Positions 1-11,200 of a stretch of 64,000 nucleotides of DNA are shown here, in pieces (the first letter of the stretch is position 1; the number at the start of each line of letters is the position of its first letter). The stretch is from Pisolithus tinctorius (taxonomy: Eukaryota > Basidiomycota > Agaricomycetes > Boletales > Pisolithaceae). The notes below the pieces were generated by a model, which saw only the letters and a list, made by a program, of their open reading frames with translations, made no database searches and was not told the DNA's origin. The DNA lies in assembly GCA_024663395.1 (NCBI GenBank), contig JANFAH010000002.1, forward strand, positions 124,001 through 188,000, given 5' to 3'. The position numbers and the translations under genes were made by a program.

Positions 1-1124
1 GTCCACTCCTTCCACTCCCTCACATTCCTTTGACCATTACAGCACCATGCCCTATATCCATCTCCACCTGTCCCCTTACATCCTGTACATTCATCTTCCC
101 TCTCCACTTCACACTAACTCTTCCTCTCCCCTCCACACTATCATCATCTCTACATCCTTCCCATCTCTCCAATCCTTCCCTCCCCCTTCCAATCATCTTC
201 CCTTTCCTCTCACCTCTGCCTGTCAAGGCCCAGGCCCTGTCTGCCCTGCTCACATCCCACTGCCTGCCCTGCCCAATTCAGTCCCTAACCCTAGCTCCCC
301 CACTTAGCACTCCATTAGTTCCTCACTACTTGCTCCCTTTTATTCATCTTCCCCCTCCTCAGTATCCAATCCTCCCCCCTCCACCCTGGATTTGAGCAGC
401 TGTGAGGCCTCTGGGAAGCCATTTTGGGGCTTCAAGACAGATGAGCACTTTATTCCCAAGGCAGGAAATGATCACCCACCCCATGACCCTGTTGAAACCA
501 TGCAGGTGACAGGTTGATGGCACCTTTCAACTCAGCATTATTGCAGAAATATGACTTGTCAGTCCACCATGCCTGTGGGGAAGCCTTTATGCCCTCCTGC
601 AGTGGTTCCTTCAGAAGATGAAGGCAGTTCCATATGTCAGCCTGCCATTCCATTAAGTCAGTAGAATATGAGATTCTGTATTTCCTTACCCTTCTTTTTG
701 GGCTGAGAGCATCTGGCAAATACCATACATGGATGGTGTTGGAGTTGGTCACCAGAATGGATGGCTCAGTCACTTCTGTGTATCTCTCAGCAGCTTCTGC
801 ATTGCAGGTTTTTCCACCCCAATTTTTCCCAATGTTGACTGCAGAAAGATGAAAACTTCCATTGCACCATTATGATGGACTTACTTGGGTGATGATAGGC
901 CCATGAGATTACTGACAATATGTGATCTGCTTCACATAACACCAGAAACAGAATCAATACATCTGGAAGGGTGTGAGGTCTGCCAAATACCTCCTCTTGA
1001 AATCTGGCTTTCACATATGATGCAATGCAGTCTGTTAGTTCCATTTGCCATTCATGGGGGGTTTTAGAGGTGTCTTGCATAGTGTTCATGCTTGGGGTGG
1101 ATGAGGTTGGAGTTGTATAGCAGT
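1..1124. other. CpG-free stretch without a recognised gene
   Basis: No gene is recognised. Two minus-strand open frames (450-773 and 787-1089) run head to tail and might be remains of one coding region, but I see no domain in either. The stretch is pyrimidine-rich at its left end, and I see no CG dinucleotide in it, as expected for old, methylated repeat DNA. It ends at the sharp left boundary of the LTR-like repeat at 1125. Confidence 0.4.
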
Positions 1125-2915
1125 GTCACACACCAAAGGTATTGTGGAAATGGTTACAGCTGACTCTGCCTAACTTGTTGATGAGTTGTGCACAATGCCC
1201 ATGCATGCAGATGAAGACTAAAGCCCTCATGTGTAGAAAGACTGCTGGACATGAGCAGTCATCCTTCACACAAGAACAAGTTGTCAGTGCTAGAGAGAAA
1301 AGAGGAAGCAAGTTAAGTGCACATTAAAAGTTTTTAGTGCCCATGTATGGCATTCTGGTTTTCATTGTATCTGTATCTCCACCATTTCCAAAGATATCAA
1401 CTCTGTTCTCACACTCACTTAAAGTGCTCAGCCATGCCATCCTGCCTTCCAAATTTGGAGAGAATCCTTGCACCCTACACACTTCTACAGCACTCCATCC
1501 TTCAGATGCTCATTTCACTAAGTCCATCAGAAATGGCTACCTCTTTGTCAATCATCTTGCTTGTCTTATTTGCCAGAGACAGTGGCTACATATATCTGCC
1601 AGGTGTTCCCACCAGCTTCCATCCTGAAGCCCCCATTCATTCCATTGTTGTCAGCCCCATCTCATCCTGTGCAGCTTGGTCAGCATGTTCTCCTTGTCAG
1701 TATGACTTCCAGAAGGACATTCTTTGGTCACCTCAGGTCTGTCACTCAGTTAGAAAGGTCTTATGTGGTTGTTTTGGTCTCCACTCTTGATGAAGCATAT
1801 GGATCATTCCTCCCTGCTCCCTGCACCATCTTTATTCCAATCTCATCCATCATTCTCCCCACATTGTGACAGCTGCAGCATAATCTACTATTCTCCAGCC
1901 TCCCTGATCACATCCATGATCAGTATGACATGCATCTTGCCTTCTTACTGCAAGATCCAGCAGAAGACATCCCCTCTTCTCCTCCTCCTCCATCAGAGCC
2001 CCATTCATGAAGTTTTTGTTAACTTCACTGAGAGGATGAAAGGGTGGGAGACACAATCAGGTATGCTCCCATTGCCCCACAGACCCCCAACACCCTAGCC
2101 CCTTTGATGCCTGACTCATGCCCTTCAATTCTGGAATTAATACTTCCCTATTTGGAAACACCATCCATCTGTCATGCCATCTTTGGATCTAATGATGTCT
2201 CCACCAAGATCTGACTTGCATCACCACCCCCTAATGTGATATCAGTGCACTTACTTAGTTTCTGACTCTATTTGACTCATTCTGTGATATTTTGACTGTC
2301 TTTGACTTGTTTATTGCCAATACTTACCAATCTTCTTTGCTTGCTTACTTTTCATTTCTTGCTTACTCATCATGATTACTCAGTCCTTACTCATTACTTA
2401 CCAAGTATATGTGCCTTGTTTGTCATAAGCTGTGCTCCCCCCACAGTATATAAACCCCCATGTACTTAGCTACAAAAAAAGAAGCAATCCAGAAGTCAGT
2501 CAGAATTCACTCAGCAGTTCAGTTCAGCTCAGCATAACTTGTTGTCAACAGTTGAGGCTCCACAAAGGGGTCTATCCATCATCATTCATATCCTTGGTAG
2601 TTGAGGCTCATTCAGAAGGGTCTATCTACCACCATTCTTTATCTGAAGTATCATCTGTGCTTAGTCAGCACATACACTCTCATTCCTCCACTCCTGCATA
2701 ACTTATCACTGACTTGCACCAGGAGCACATCCCATTGAGGCTCATCAGTCTATTCAGCATCCCCCTTTCAGAGCACCTGCCATTGAAATTCCCCCACTTT
2801 AGATTTTTCTGCACTCCAGGTTCCATGGAGGCAAACTGCCACTTGCTCTTATTTGTCTTTTGTATTGGTTTTGGGTGGTTTCCACCACCTTTCCACACTT
2901 TGACTCACAGCAGGT
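1125..2915 (+). repeat. Long LTR-like repeat, copy 1
   Basis: This stretch is closely similar, in the same orientation, to 33782-35640; similarity begins abruptly at TGTCACACACC in both copies and fades just after a shared TTTGACTCACAGCAG. A TG start, a TATATAAA box about 1.3 kb in and about 450 bp after it suit a long LTR with a large U3. No internal coding region with RT or integrase adjoins, so it is probably a solo LTR. The exact 3' end is uncertain because the tail does not end in CA. Here AGCAG precedes the start (1120-1124) and also follows GACTCAC, a possible target duplication, but copy 2 carries the same right-hand AGCAG, so this may be chance. Overlapping small ORFs inside have no domain and are taken as non-coding. 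Confidence 0.7.
2447..2454 (+). promoter_or_regulatory. TATA box of LTR-like repeat copy 1
   Basis: TATATAAA is preceded by a C-rich run and followed by a conserved leader. The same box in the same context lies at 35104-35111 in copy 2. It marks the probable U3/R boundary of the repeat. Confidence 0.55.
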
Positions 2916-3495
2916 GAGCTGCTTGCAGCTTGTTGGAAAATTACAGCATGTCAGGATGCTTGCATCAATATTTTACTGTAATCTGATCATCAATATGTTG
3001 TGATGCTTAAGTGCTATTGGTGTTGGGCCCATCTTATGTTGTGACAAGGGTGCATCTTACTAGACAGACCTGTCCATGTTTTATGGTGATATAAAAGATA
3101 TAACTGAAGGGCCTGTCCATACATTATGACCATAGGAAGGTTTGGAAGGTGAAGACAGTAGTGTTGGTGTCAATATCAGCAAGCCAGCATCTATTCCCTA
3201 CCATTCCCCTGAAACAAGCACCACCATCCTCACCAGTGGCTTTCATTACCAATCCAAACCCATATTCCTGGATGCCATTATTAGGCCCAGGTCTGTAAAC
3301 TCCTTGTGAGCACTGAACATACCAGACCAAGAGCTGGTCATGTGTGGTTCAAGGAGCTTTTGGGGAAAGTCAATATGGTGGGGTATTGCATTCATCTTGC
3401 TATGGAATGTCATGCAGACTAGTTGGAGCCACATGGTTGGATGTGTGCATATCTAGCATCTCTCTCCAGATTACCACCATTACCCCTGCTACAGC
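2916..3495. other. Intergenic, no recognised gene
   Basis: No coding signal beyond short overlapping frames is visible. CpG is absent or nearly absent. The segment separates the LTR-like repeat from the Crinkler pseudogene. Confidence 0.4.
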
Positions 3496-5747
3496 ATGGA
3501 AACCTTCACCCTGTCCTGCTGGATTTGTGGTGAAGCAGATGTGTTTGAGATCAAGATTTCGATGAAAGTGAACATAGGTCAGCTTAAGAAAGCCATGAAG
3601 CACAACAATTTAGCCACTTTCAAGGATGTAGATGCAGAAATTCTTGACCTCTTCCCCCTCCTTGTCCCATCAGGTGCAGATTACATGGATGAACTCGGAA
3701 ATTGGATGATGGATGGCAAAAATCCTTTGCACATGTTAGAAAAGTTGTCCAGTGTTTTCCAAACTCACAATGAGGATGAGCTATGGATTGCCATTGTCAA
3801 CTATCCACATCATGCCAGTGAGTTGCCTAAAATTTCACATTACAGGGTTCTCAGCGTGTTCTACACCAAGATGCCATTATCCTCCATTGTCTAGTCTTGG
3901 GTCAAGCCATCAAGGATATGTTTTCAGTCAAGGTCACTAGAAGCAAGACTGTCAGTGTGCTCAAAAAAGTGATCAAAGACGAAACTCCAATGTTTTGTGA
4001 TGTATATGCCATGTCACTGCAGCTCTGGAATGTGGACCTCCTCATCAACAACACACTTGAAGAAACCATTCGAAACCTCGGTCTTAACTATGATGATATT
4101 CTTAAACCCACTACATTGCTATCTGAGATCTTTCCCAAACTTCCTAATTGTAGGGCTCTCCACATTGTTGTTGCACCTGCCAGTAAGCTGTCCATCATGA
4201 TTGCATCATAGCTCAGTGTCTAATTGCATACCCAGGTGTAAAGCAGGGGCCCCCTTTGCATCTGCAACACTGCATGTTGGCACAGCAAGGTGCTTTCCTT
4301 GCCCAAGTTCAGCCAAAGGCCCCATCATCCATTGTGCAACCTTCCAAATTTTATAAGTTCCAAGCAATCAATGGTCAGACTATTTACTGCAACCACCCTG
4401 CTGATGCTGTGGCCATCATTCCTCCAACATTGCTTCACTGTGCATTTGGTGACTTCCTTCATGACTGTGATGTGGTTGTACCAACCCACAAAGATAATTC
4501 TTTCATGATGAAGCTGCAGACTGTGATGTCAAACCATTATGATGATGAATGGAAGGCTGTTCAACTCTGTGAGCTGTTTGAAGAGTGGGGCCTGACTTTC
4601 ATGCCCTCCATGGCACATCACAGCTACATGACGAATTGGGATATGTGTGAGGGAGAGTATTGCTATGCTATCACCCAAGTCAAAAATGAAGTGGGTAGCA
4701 TGCAAGCTGATCTCTATAACCAAGCGACTTTCTACTACATGGAGTTTTTGAGACAGTATGCAGAAAAGATGGCATTGTCACCTTTACCTTGCTTCATCAT
4801 TCTTCTTTTTGGTCTGTTTGTTCTTGCTGCTCACTATGCACCATGAATAACTGTATTTTCAATCAGGACCATTAATTATGTTTGCAGGAGCAGTGTGGAA
4901 TGTTTGCCCAGTTATCCAGCCTCTCTCATTCATTCTCCCACTCCACTACCATCCAACCAATACCTATATGCAGACCACAGTGGCTCATCAGCTTAAAGCA
5001 TTTAAGAATGCTGTTGTCATGCTTGAAGGGTATTATCAAAGTCTCTCATTGAATAATAACCCATCTGACTTGCACCATTCGCAACTGTTCCTGTATCCCA
5101 CCTCCTTCAAGTCTCTCAGGAGTAATGCAATGGAAGAATTTGAATACACATCACAGTACCCAAACAAGCTTATCTTTTTTGGTACTCTTGCTGGTGAGCC
5201 CATTTGTATCAAATTTGTGCATCATTATTCGATGGAGGTTCACCAGTTCTCCACATCATGGTGACAGGCACCAGCGCTCCATGGCTTCAATGCACTGCAT
5301 GGGGGATGGTACATGGTGGTGATGGATTCACTGGACAGTTACAAGGAACTCTGTGATGTCAACCCACCTCCTTTGGTTTTCAAATGGATCAGAACCCACC
5401 TTGACAAGTTACATCAACAAGGCTATGTTCATGGTGATGTTCATAGCATGAACATTATGGTGTTGGGATCTGACATGACAGAGTTCATGTTCATTGACTT
5501 TGACTGGGCAGGAAAGATTGGAGAAGTGCAGTATCCCCTGAATGTGAACAGAGAAATCTGGCAGCCCTCTGGGGTGGTCGATGGGGCTCTCATTGAAGCT
5601 CAGCATGATAGGGACATGCTGAAACTCATAATCATGAGTTTCAACAAGGGGGATAAGCATCAGGAGGATGATCAGGCACAGAGTGAGAATGTGGATGAGC
5701 AAGAAAGCAAGCATCTGCAGCTGACTGAATCAGGGGTTGAGAAGTAG
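3496..5747 (+). pseudogene. Crinkler-type protein: two Ubl header domains plus protein-kinase domain, with a nonsense codon
   Basis: ATG at 3496 opens a Crinkler (CRN) N-terminal Ubl-like header (FTLSCWICGEADVFEIKIS, then IGQLKKAM, ending LWIAI). A second header of the same fold follows (LVLGQAIKDMFSVKV, SVLKKVIKDE, ALHIVVAP). Frame continuity supports introns at 3796-3845, 4183-4235 and 4812-4866 (50-55 bp); the last two are well supported, the first has a weak donor. The rest is the kinase-like C-terminal half seen in fungal CRN proteins: ITQVKNEVGS, a lysine in CIKFV, catalytic loop HGDVHSMNI (His at about 5430) and FIDFDWAG in place of DFG. TGA at 5262-5264 interrupts an otherwise open frame just before QAPALHGF, where the family usually has glycine, so GGA to TGA is likely. 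CRN proteins are known as host- or competitor-directed effectors and conflict proteins; the role in a free-living fungus is unknown. Most likely a recent pseudogene; an unusual intron removing the stop is not excluded. Confidence 0.75.
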
Positions 5748-5846
5748 TGTAACAGTTTCAGTTTGCAATGAAAGATGAAAATGCAATGTTGGCCCTTCAT
5801 AAAAAACGCATTATTGACAAGGTTTTTGCAAACAGCTGTAAGCCTC

Positions 5847-6014
5847 TGTAAGGATCTGGTCTGATGCTGTTGACCATATGGCTAGATGTTGGTTTCTTTA
5901 TGACAGACCTACTGCTCTTCTCATTTATTCTCTGATCCTACTTAACATGTATGAATACTCTGACATATTTTGTGCCTAGTCTCTACCCTATAAAATAGGC
6001 CATGTTGCATCAGC
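5847..6014 (+). repeat. Decayed fragment of the gypsy-1 LTR
   Basis: TGTAAGGATCTGG onward aligns with the start of the intact LTR at 17252, including the TATAAAATAGGCCATG block. CG sites of the intact LTR appear here as TG or CA (for example GTCGACC becomes GTTGACC and CCGTATGG becomes CCATATGG). The 3' third of the LTR has diverged beyond recognition apart from a short TTGTCTTGTGGAAACC similarity near 6026. Confidence 0.75.
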
Positions 6015-7009
6015 CCATGTAAGGTAGTTGTCTTGTGGAAACCACAAATATCATGTGCCAGAATGCTACACATCAGGAAATTAACAAAATACTATCCTGA
6101 CTTATTTGGACTTATTTGACTTATCTGACTTATCACCTTGTTTACAAGGTCACTGCACCCCAAAATTCATCGTGCATTTTTTGGCAACTGCGATCCTCCT
6201 GAAAACAAAGTCTGATTCAAATCATGGTGGCAATGAATTGTAGGCATGTAATTACGTAGGATTGTAGGCTTAGCCCATCCAAGCTCAATGCCAATGCACT
6301 GCCGCGCTGTGTACTTGCGAACAAGGATTGGGAAACACTGCGGAGACAGAGGAGTTGACAGCGGAGCAATGAGCAGTATATGATCTTTAGACATCAAAAT
6401 CTCACATGTAAATTATGGGGATCTATGTTGCATCCATAAACAAGGTGCCTGCCATCCCCGATGGCCCTATCTTCTAGTCTGACTTATGCACTGGCAAAGA
6501 GAAGTTTATGTTGGAAATATTATAATAGTTCTGATGTTCTAGACTGTCACATGACAGATCACATTGTAGTAGGGAAGCAGGGGGAGAGGAGAGGATGAGT
6601 CAGCCTTAGTCAGTGGAGGCAGATGGAGAGAGATGCGATGTACAGTAGATATAATGAACAAGTGATGAGGGAGCCTTCTCCTATCACATTGTGGTGACAA
6701 GAGGGCACTTGAACCCACAAGAAGAACCACAGGAACCTGCACTGAGACCCACATAGACACCAAGTACAGATATAGCAGTGATACACACATAAAACCCACA
6801 GACCCATATCAACCCATACCAACCCAACACACAAGACTTAAGAAAACAGCAGCACACCATGGCAACTATACACAACCCTGCCACCTAAATGAGGACAACC
6901 AAGGGACAAATGGGGATGGTTCATGGCATGTGTAATGCCCAACACAACATCCAGAATGTCATCACCACTGGACACACCACTAACAGAAAGTGACATCATG
7001 CTAGAGCTG
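6015..7009. other. Decayed repeat DNA without a recognised gene
   Basis: At 6509 TGTTGGAAATATTATAAT begins a sequence that repeats the start of the LTR-like unit at 7010, but the two diverge after about 60 bp. A purine-rich run lies near 6568-6600. No coding domain is seen. This may be the remnant of a small copia-type or non-autonomous LTR element whose second LTR is at 7010. Confidence 0.4.
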
Positions 7010-7247
7010 TGTTGGAAATATCATAATAATTCTGACAATCCAGAACATCATGTGATATGATGACTGATCTTACTCCACTATGATGTCACTTATGATGTCA
7101 TTATTCCATGACATTCTACACACTTCCTTACTATACATAGTAGGTACTTTCCTTATATGTAGGTGGTCCGTGCATATTCCTACATGTATATAAGCTTGGG
7201 GTTTTCTACCTTACACCCCACTGTTCTACCAAGAACAATCTACTACA
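7010..7247 (+). repeat. Probable copia-type LTR
   Basis: The unit starts TGTTGGAAATATCATAAT, a start often seen in fungal copia LTRs, has a TATATAAG box at about 7187 and may end at CTACTACA (7247). A diverged partner start is at 6509. No gag or pol frame follows, so it is a solo LTR or a remnant. Confidence 0.45.
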
Positions 7248-7926
7248 TTGAGCCTATGAAACGATTCTGTGGACCCTGGACTGTGGTGACTGGGACTTGT
7301 GCTTATGGGATGGTCACTCTCGGCAGTTAGAGTTATATGGACTGCCTGCTCCATCGCTGCTGGGTGATCGTGATCACGAATGCGGATCCAGTAATAAGCT
7401 GAAAGCTGGACTTTGTCAAAGGTGCGATCGGGCCGCGAGGGACTCATCCTTGATAAATTCATACGTACGCCCACTGCATACCTTGCTCGGGGTTCCGGTT
7501 CCGAGTAGAACCAGCACTCCACCCACGGTGACGCTCTAGAGCGAAGTGATAAATGACCGATAGCGAAACTGCAAATTAGATTCGCTTCGCGGACGCACAT
7601 TGTTGTGATTTGAAATGTTCCAGATTACCCGCGTCCCAGGACGAACAGGATCACAAATCATTGATATCGGAGCTCGCTTGTAATACAATGCGGATGCAAT
7701 GGGCCATGCACAGCCAGAGCTGGCCAAGGGAAAGTGCAATGATGTGGACGCAACCAAGTGACCTCTACGGTACATGTCGAGGCCGACGATGTTCGAAGAG
7801 GGCTTAATTATGACACATGCGATGGATGTCGATCGCGATATGTAATGGGGACTTGGGGAACAATTAGAGCTTAGGCTATTATGCCGGCAGACTGCGAAAT
7901 GAGGGACGTACCTAATATGTAGGAGC
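7248..7926. other. Intergenic, no recognised gene
   Basis: CG dinucleotides become frequent here, unlike the DNA to the left. No frame has a recognisable domain. The target site of the gypsy-1 insertion (GTCTC, 7927-7931) closes the stretch. Confidence 0.4.
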
Positions 7927-7931
7927 GTCTC

Positions 7932-8092
7932 TGTAACGCCGATAAGAAGTGTAGAACTTTTAACGGCGGCACAACAAGAAGGATTCTTCGTCTACTCGGG
8001 TTTCCAGACAATAGTGTCTTATTTCGAGGTAGAAAAGAAGTCCTTCTTGTTGTGCCGCCGTTAAAAGTTCTACACTTCTTATCGGCGTTACA
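7932..8092 (+). repeat. Foldback 5' LTR of gypsy-1
   Basis: 7932-8040 is the reverse complement of the last 109 bp or so of the 3' LTR. 8041-8092 is a direct copy of its last 52 bp (17486-17537). The junction shares TCC. The result is a hairpin with about 50-bp arms (TGTAACGCCGATAAGAAG ... CTTCTTATCGGCGTTACA) and a loop of about 57 nt. The normal U3 start TGTAAGGATTCGG and the TATAAA box present in the 3' LTR are missing. The outer end is still TGTAAC, directly abutting the target duplication. Confidence 0.9.
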
Positions 8093-8225
8093 TATTTTTT
8101 TCCTACAAAAAATCAAGGTCTTACCTCGAACACAATAACAAAAACTCCAGATACCTTCTCGATCATTCGCAGAACTGATCCGCTGTGAAGACAAGAGTAA
8201 GTATCATACACTCAATAAACAAAAA

Positions 8226-11200
8226 ATGGTTAATACCCGTGCCTCTACCCGCCGAGCTACGAGAGCTCGAGCATCATCATTACCTCCCAGTCCACTGACG
8301 GCTCAGCCTGGTGCTGACATCATCGACAACTCCCCACTCCCAAAATTAACTCCACTAGGAAGTCAATACTCCACCCCTATCGAAAGGCCCGTCGCGGATA
8401 ACGTCCGGAGTTATAGCGACGTGGTAAGAACAGGCTCGAGGGATCCAAGCCCGATGTCCAAAGAAGTGATCGCTAACGTCCCTGGCTCGAGAGTTAGCTC
8501 GCCAGTGGACCCAGGCTTGAGAGCTATCTCGCCAACGTACCTTGGCTTGAGAAATACCTCGCCCACTCGGCCAGGCTTGAGAGCTACCTCGCCGATGTGC
8601 CCTGAACTGAGGCCCGTCCCGTCAAGGCCTCCTGGCTTGAGAGTTAACTCGCCAGTAAACCCCGGTGATAAGGAAATCCCGGGAGCTGAAAACGCTCGCA
8701 CCGTTAGAGTCTGGGTACCGACTCACGAAGTAAGCGAGATCCCACCCGTTCATGTCCGATGCGACTCCATCTTTCCTGCAAGCGAAGTAGATGTCGAGCA
8801 AGGTGATTGGACGGAAGTTACGCGTAAACGATCACGAGAGCGACGCGCTCATAGTTTATTGAGATCTGATCAGAGAGACGTCGTCCGAAAGGCCGAAAGA
8901 CGACTGACGCCGGATGAGCGGGACAGGATCCGAAGAAGATCGCTGTCCCTGACGAGAAATAACCTCGATAGCACCACAACGGAAGGCGATGAGCCACCGA
9001 TCCCCGGAAATCGCAAGGGAAAGGGACCCGACCCAAGGAACTGGGGGGGCCTGGACCTTAGCGACAGAGAAATAGATCCAGAAGCGCAACGCGCTACTCT
9101 CGCATCCTGGAATATTGCGAGTAAGTTAGCATACAAAGGGAATGATGACCTACCGGGACCCTCGCAGAAAGCTGATGCAGAGGGCGCCGTTTCAAGTGAA
9201 GAGGATGTTCCCCAGAGCACGGCTAACGACCGAACCTTTAAAAAGAAAAAGTCAAAGCGTAAGGGTAAGGATAATAAAACCACATCCAAATCGTCCAAGG
9301 TTCCTCCCAATCCCGTAAAAGATATGGTGGATAGAGTTGTACGTCAAGACCACAAACGACGTGAGCGACAAAGGACTCCGAAAGCGATGGAGCCTGTGAA
9401 GCAAGTTAATCCCAAAAGTTACATCGGATTAGCATTCAAACGACTCGAAAAGGACGAGAGACGCACCAGTAGGACAAAGAGGAAACATAAGTCCTCTCGT
9501 CGACGCGAATCATTCGATGATAGCGATTCCGACCGTAGTTCGAGTGACGATTCTGAAATCAGCTCCTCAAGTGACGACCCGAGCTCGGGCCCTAGCAGCT
9601 CGAGTAATGACGATTCGACTTCGAGCTCGGACGACACTTCGAGCACATCTGGCAGCTCTTCAAGCTCCAGTATGTCCTCGGACGACTCTAGTAGGTCGCG
9701 AGAACATCGACGGCGAGGGCGGTCCAAGCGGCCAAGAAACCGTAGTCGCCGATCACATAAATTGAAGAAGAGATCCCGATCACGTCGGAAGACGACGCTA
9801 AAACCAATCCCACCCACGAAGTACGACGGGTCGGACAACCCTCATGCGTTCCATCGTTTCGTAACAGAAGGGACTGCATATGTTGAAGATGGTCGCGTGG
9901 AGACTAAGAAGCGCGCGTTTATTTTGTCGCACTACCTAACGGGAAAGGCGCATGAGTTCTACGTGCGCGAAGTGTCTGGAGACCCCTACAAGTGGAGGTT
10001 ATCGGATTTCTTTACGGAATTGTTTAACTACTGCTTCCCCATTGACTTCCGAATGCGTCAGCGGGAGAAACTACAATCTTGCTATCAAAACTCTAAAACA
10101 GTGAAAAACTATTTGTATGAGCTCAATGAGATCTGGAACATGATCGGAGAGACCAATGAACGCACCAAAGTACATAAGTTCTGGTCAGGGCTACGAAAGG
10201 AGCTCCAACGCGATCTGTGGAAGGAAAAATTGAACCCTGAGGTATCAAATTTAAAGAAGGTTGTGGCTTCAGCGGAAATCCTTGAGATCGCACAATCAAT
10301 CACTGGAGATTATACCCATAAATCGCGAAGACGGCGGAGTAAGAAACGCACCGTCGAAAGCGCGGCAGTCTCGACAGGGGAACCGGAAAGCTCGAGGAAC
10401 AGACGACACCGCGCTCGCAGAAAGAGATACAAGAGCGAGGGGAATCAAAGGGATTCTGCACCTGCGGAATCCTCCAAGAATGGGGGACGACGCGCGAGAC
10501 ACCAAGATAAGCGTAAGCGCGATAACCCCAGGATGAGCAAAGAGGAACAGGAGCGACATAAGGCGGAAGGACTCTGCTTTGTCTGCCATAAGTCTGGGCA
10601 TTTTTCGAGAAACTGTCCTGGCAAAAATACAGTACCCTCATCCGGCAAACCTCCAGGCATTACGAGCTTTGGAGTGGACGTGGACTTCGGGGACATCGAA
10701 TGTCAGCGCCTCCTTGCCAAGTCAACCGAAAATGACCCCGAACTATCTGTGCATTTTATCCAGACCCGAGGACCTAACGTCCAGGATGATGACGACGAAC
10801 CTGAGGATGACCTCCCTGACCTTGAGAGTGTCTCCGACGACGACGAGTACGGTACCGACAACGGAGTCACCACCGACGACGAGGACTCCGGTGACAGGAT
10901 GAGAGTATACATCTATTCCAACAATCGGATATGGGAGCGTCAACAGTCAGAAACCAGAATCGGGAATCCGATCGCAGATCGCGCTAGGGAACTATTATCA
11001 GGGATATGTTACCCAGGAGATGATCCGGATTCTTTACACACCTATATGGACACTCGCTTCCTTGTTTATGATTTGAAGGATGGACGACACATGATTGTGG
11101 AAAGCGAAAGGGATGTAGTGAGACCCGAGGATAGGATTATGATTGAAACCCACCTCTTAATGGATCCAACGTTCCGGATCGACCGCTGGTATTGGGCTCT

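Noticed and set aside
1347..2098. Overlapping plus-strand open frames in LTR-like repeat copy 1 (and the same in copy 2 at 34007-34754)
   Set aside because: The frames are broken differently in the two copies, contain no domain and lie upstream of the TATA box of a repeat; treated as non-coding.
1120..2915. AGCAG as target duplication of the LTR-like repeat
   Set aside because: Copy 2 has the same right-hand AGCAG with a different left flank, so it is likely part of the repeat.
3818..3845. A 28-bp intron GTGAGT...TTACAG in the Crinkler gene
   Set aside because: Too short for this genome and it does not restore the frame; 3796-3845 does.
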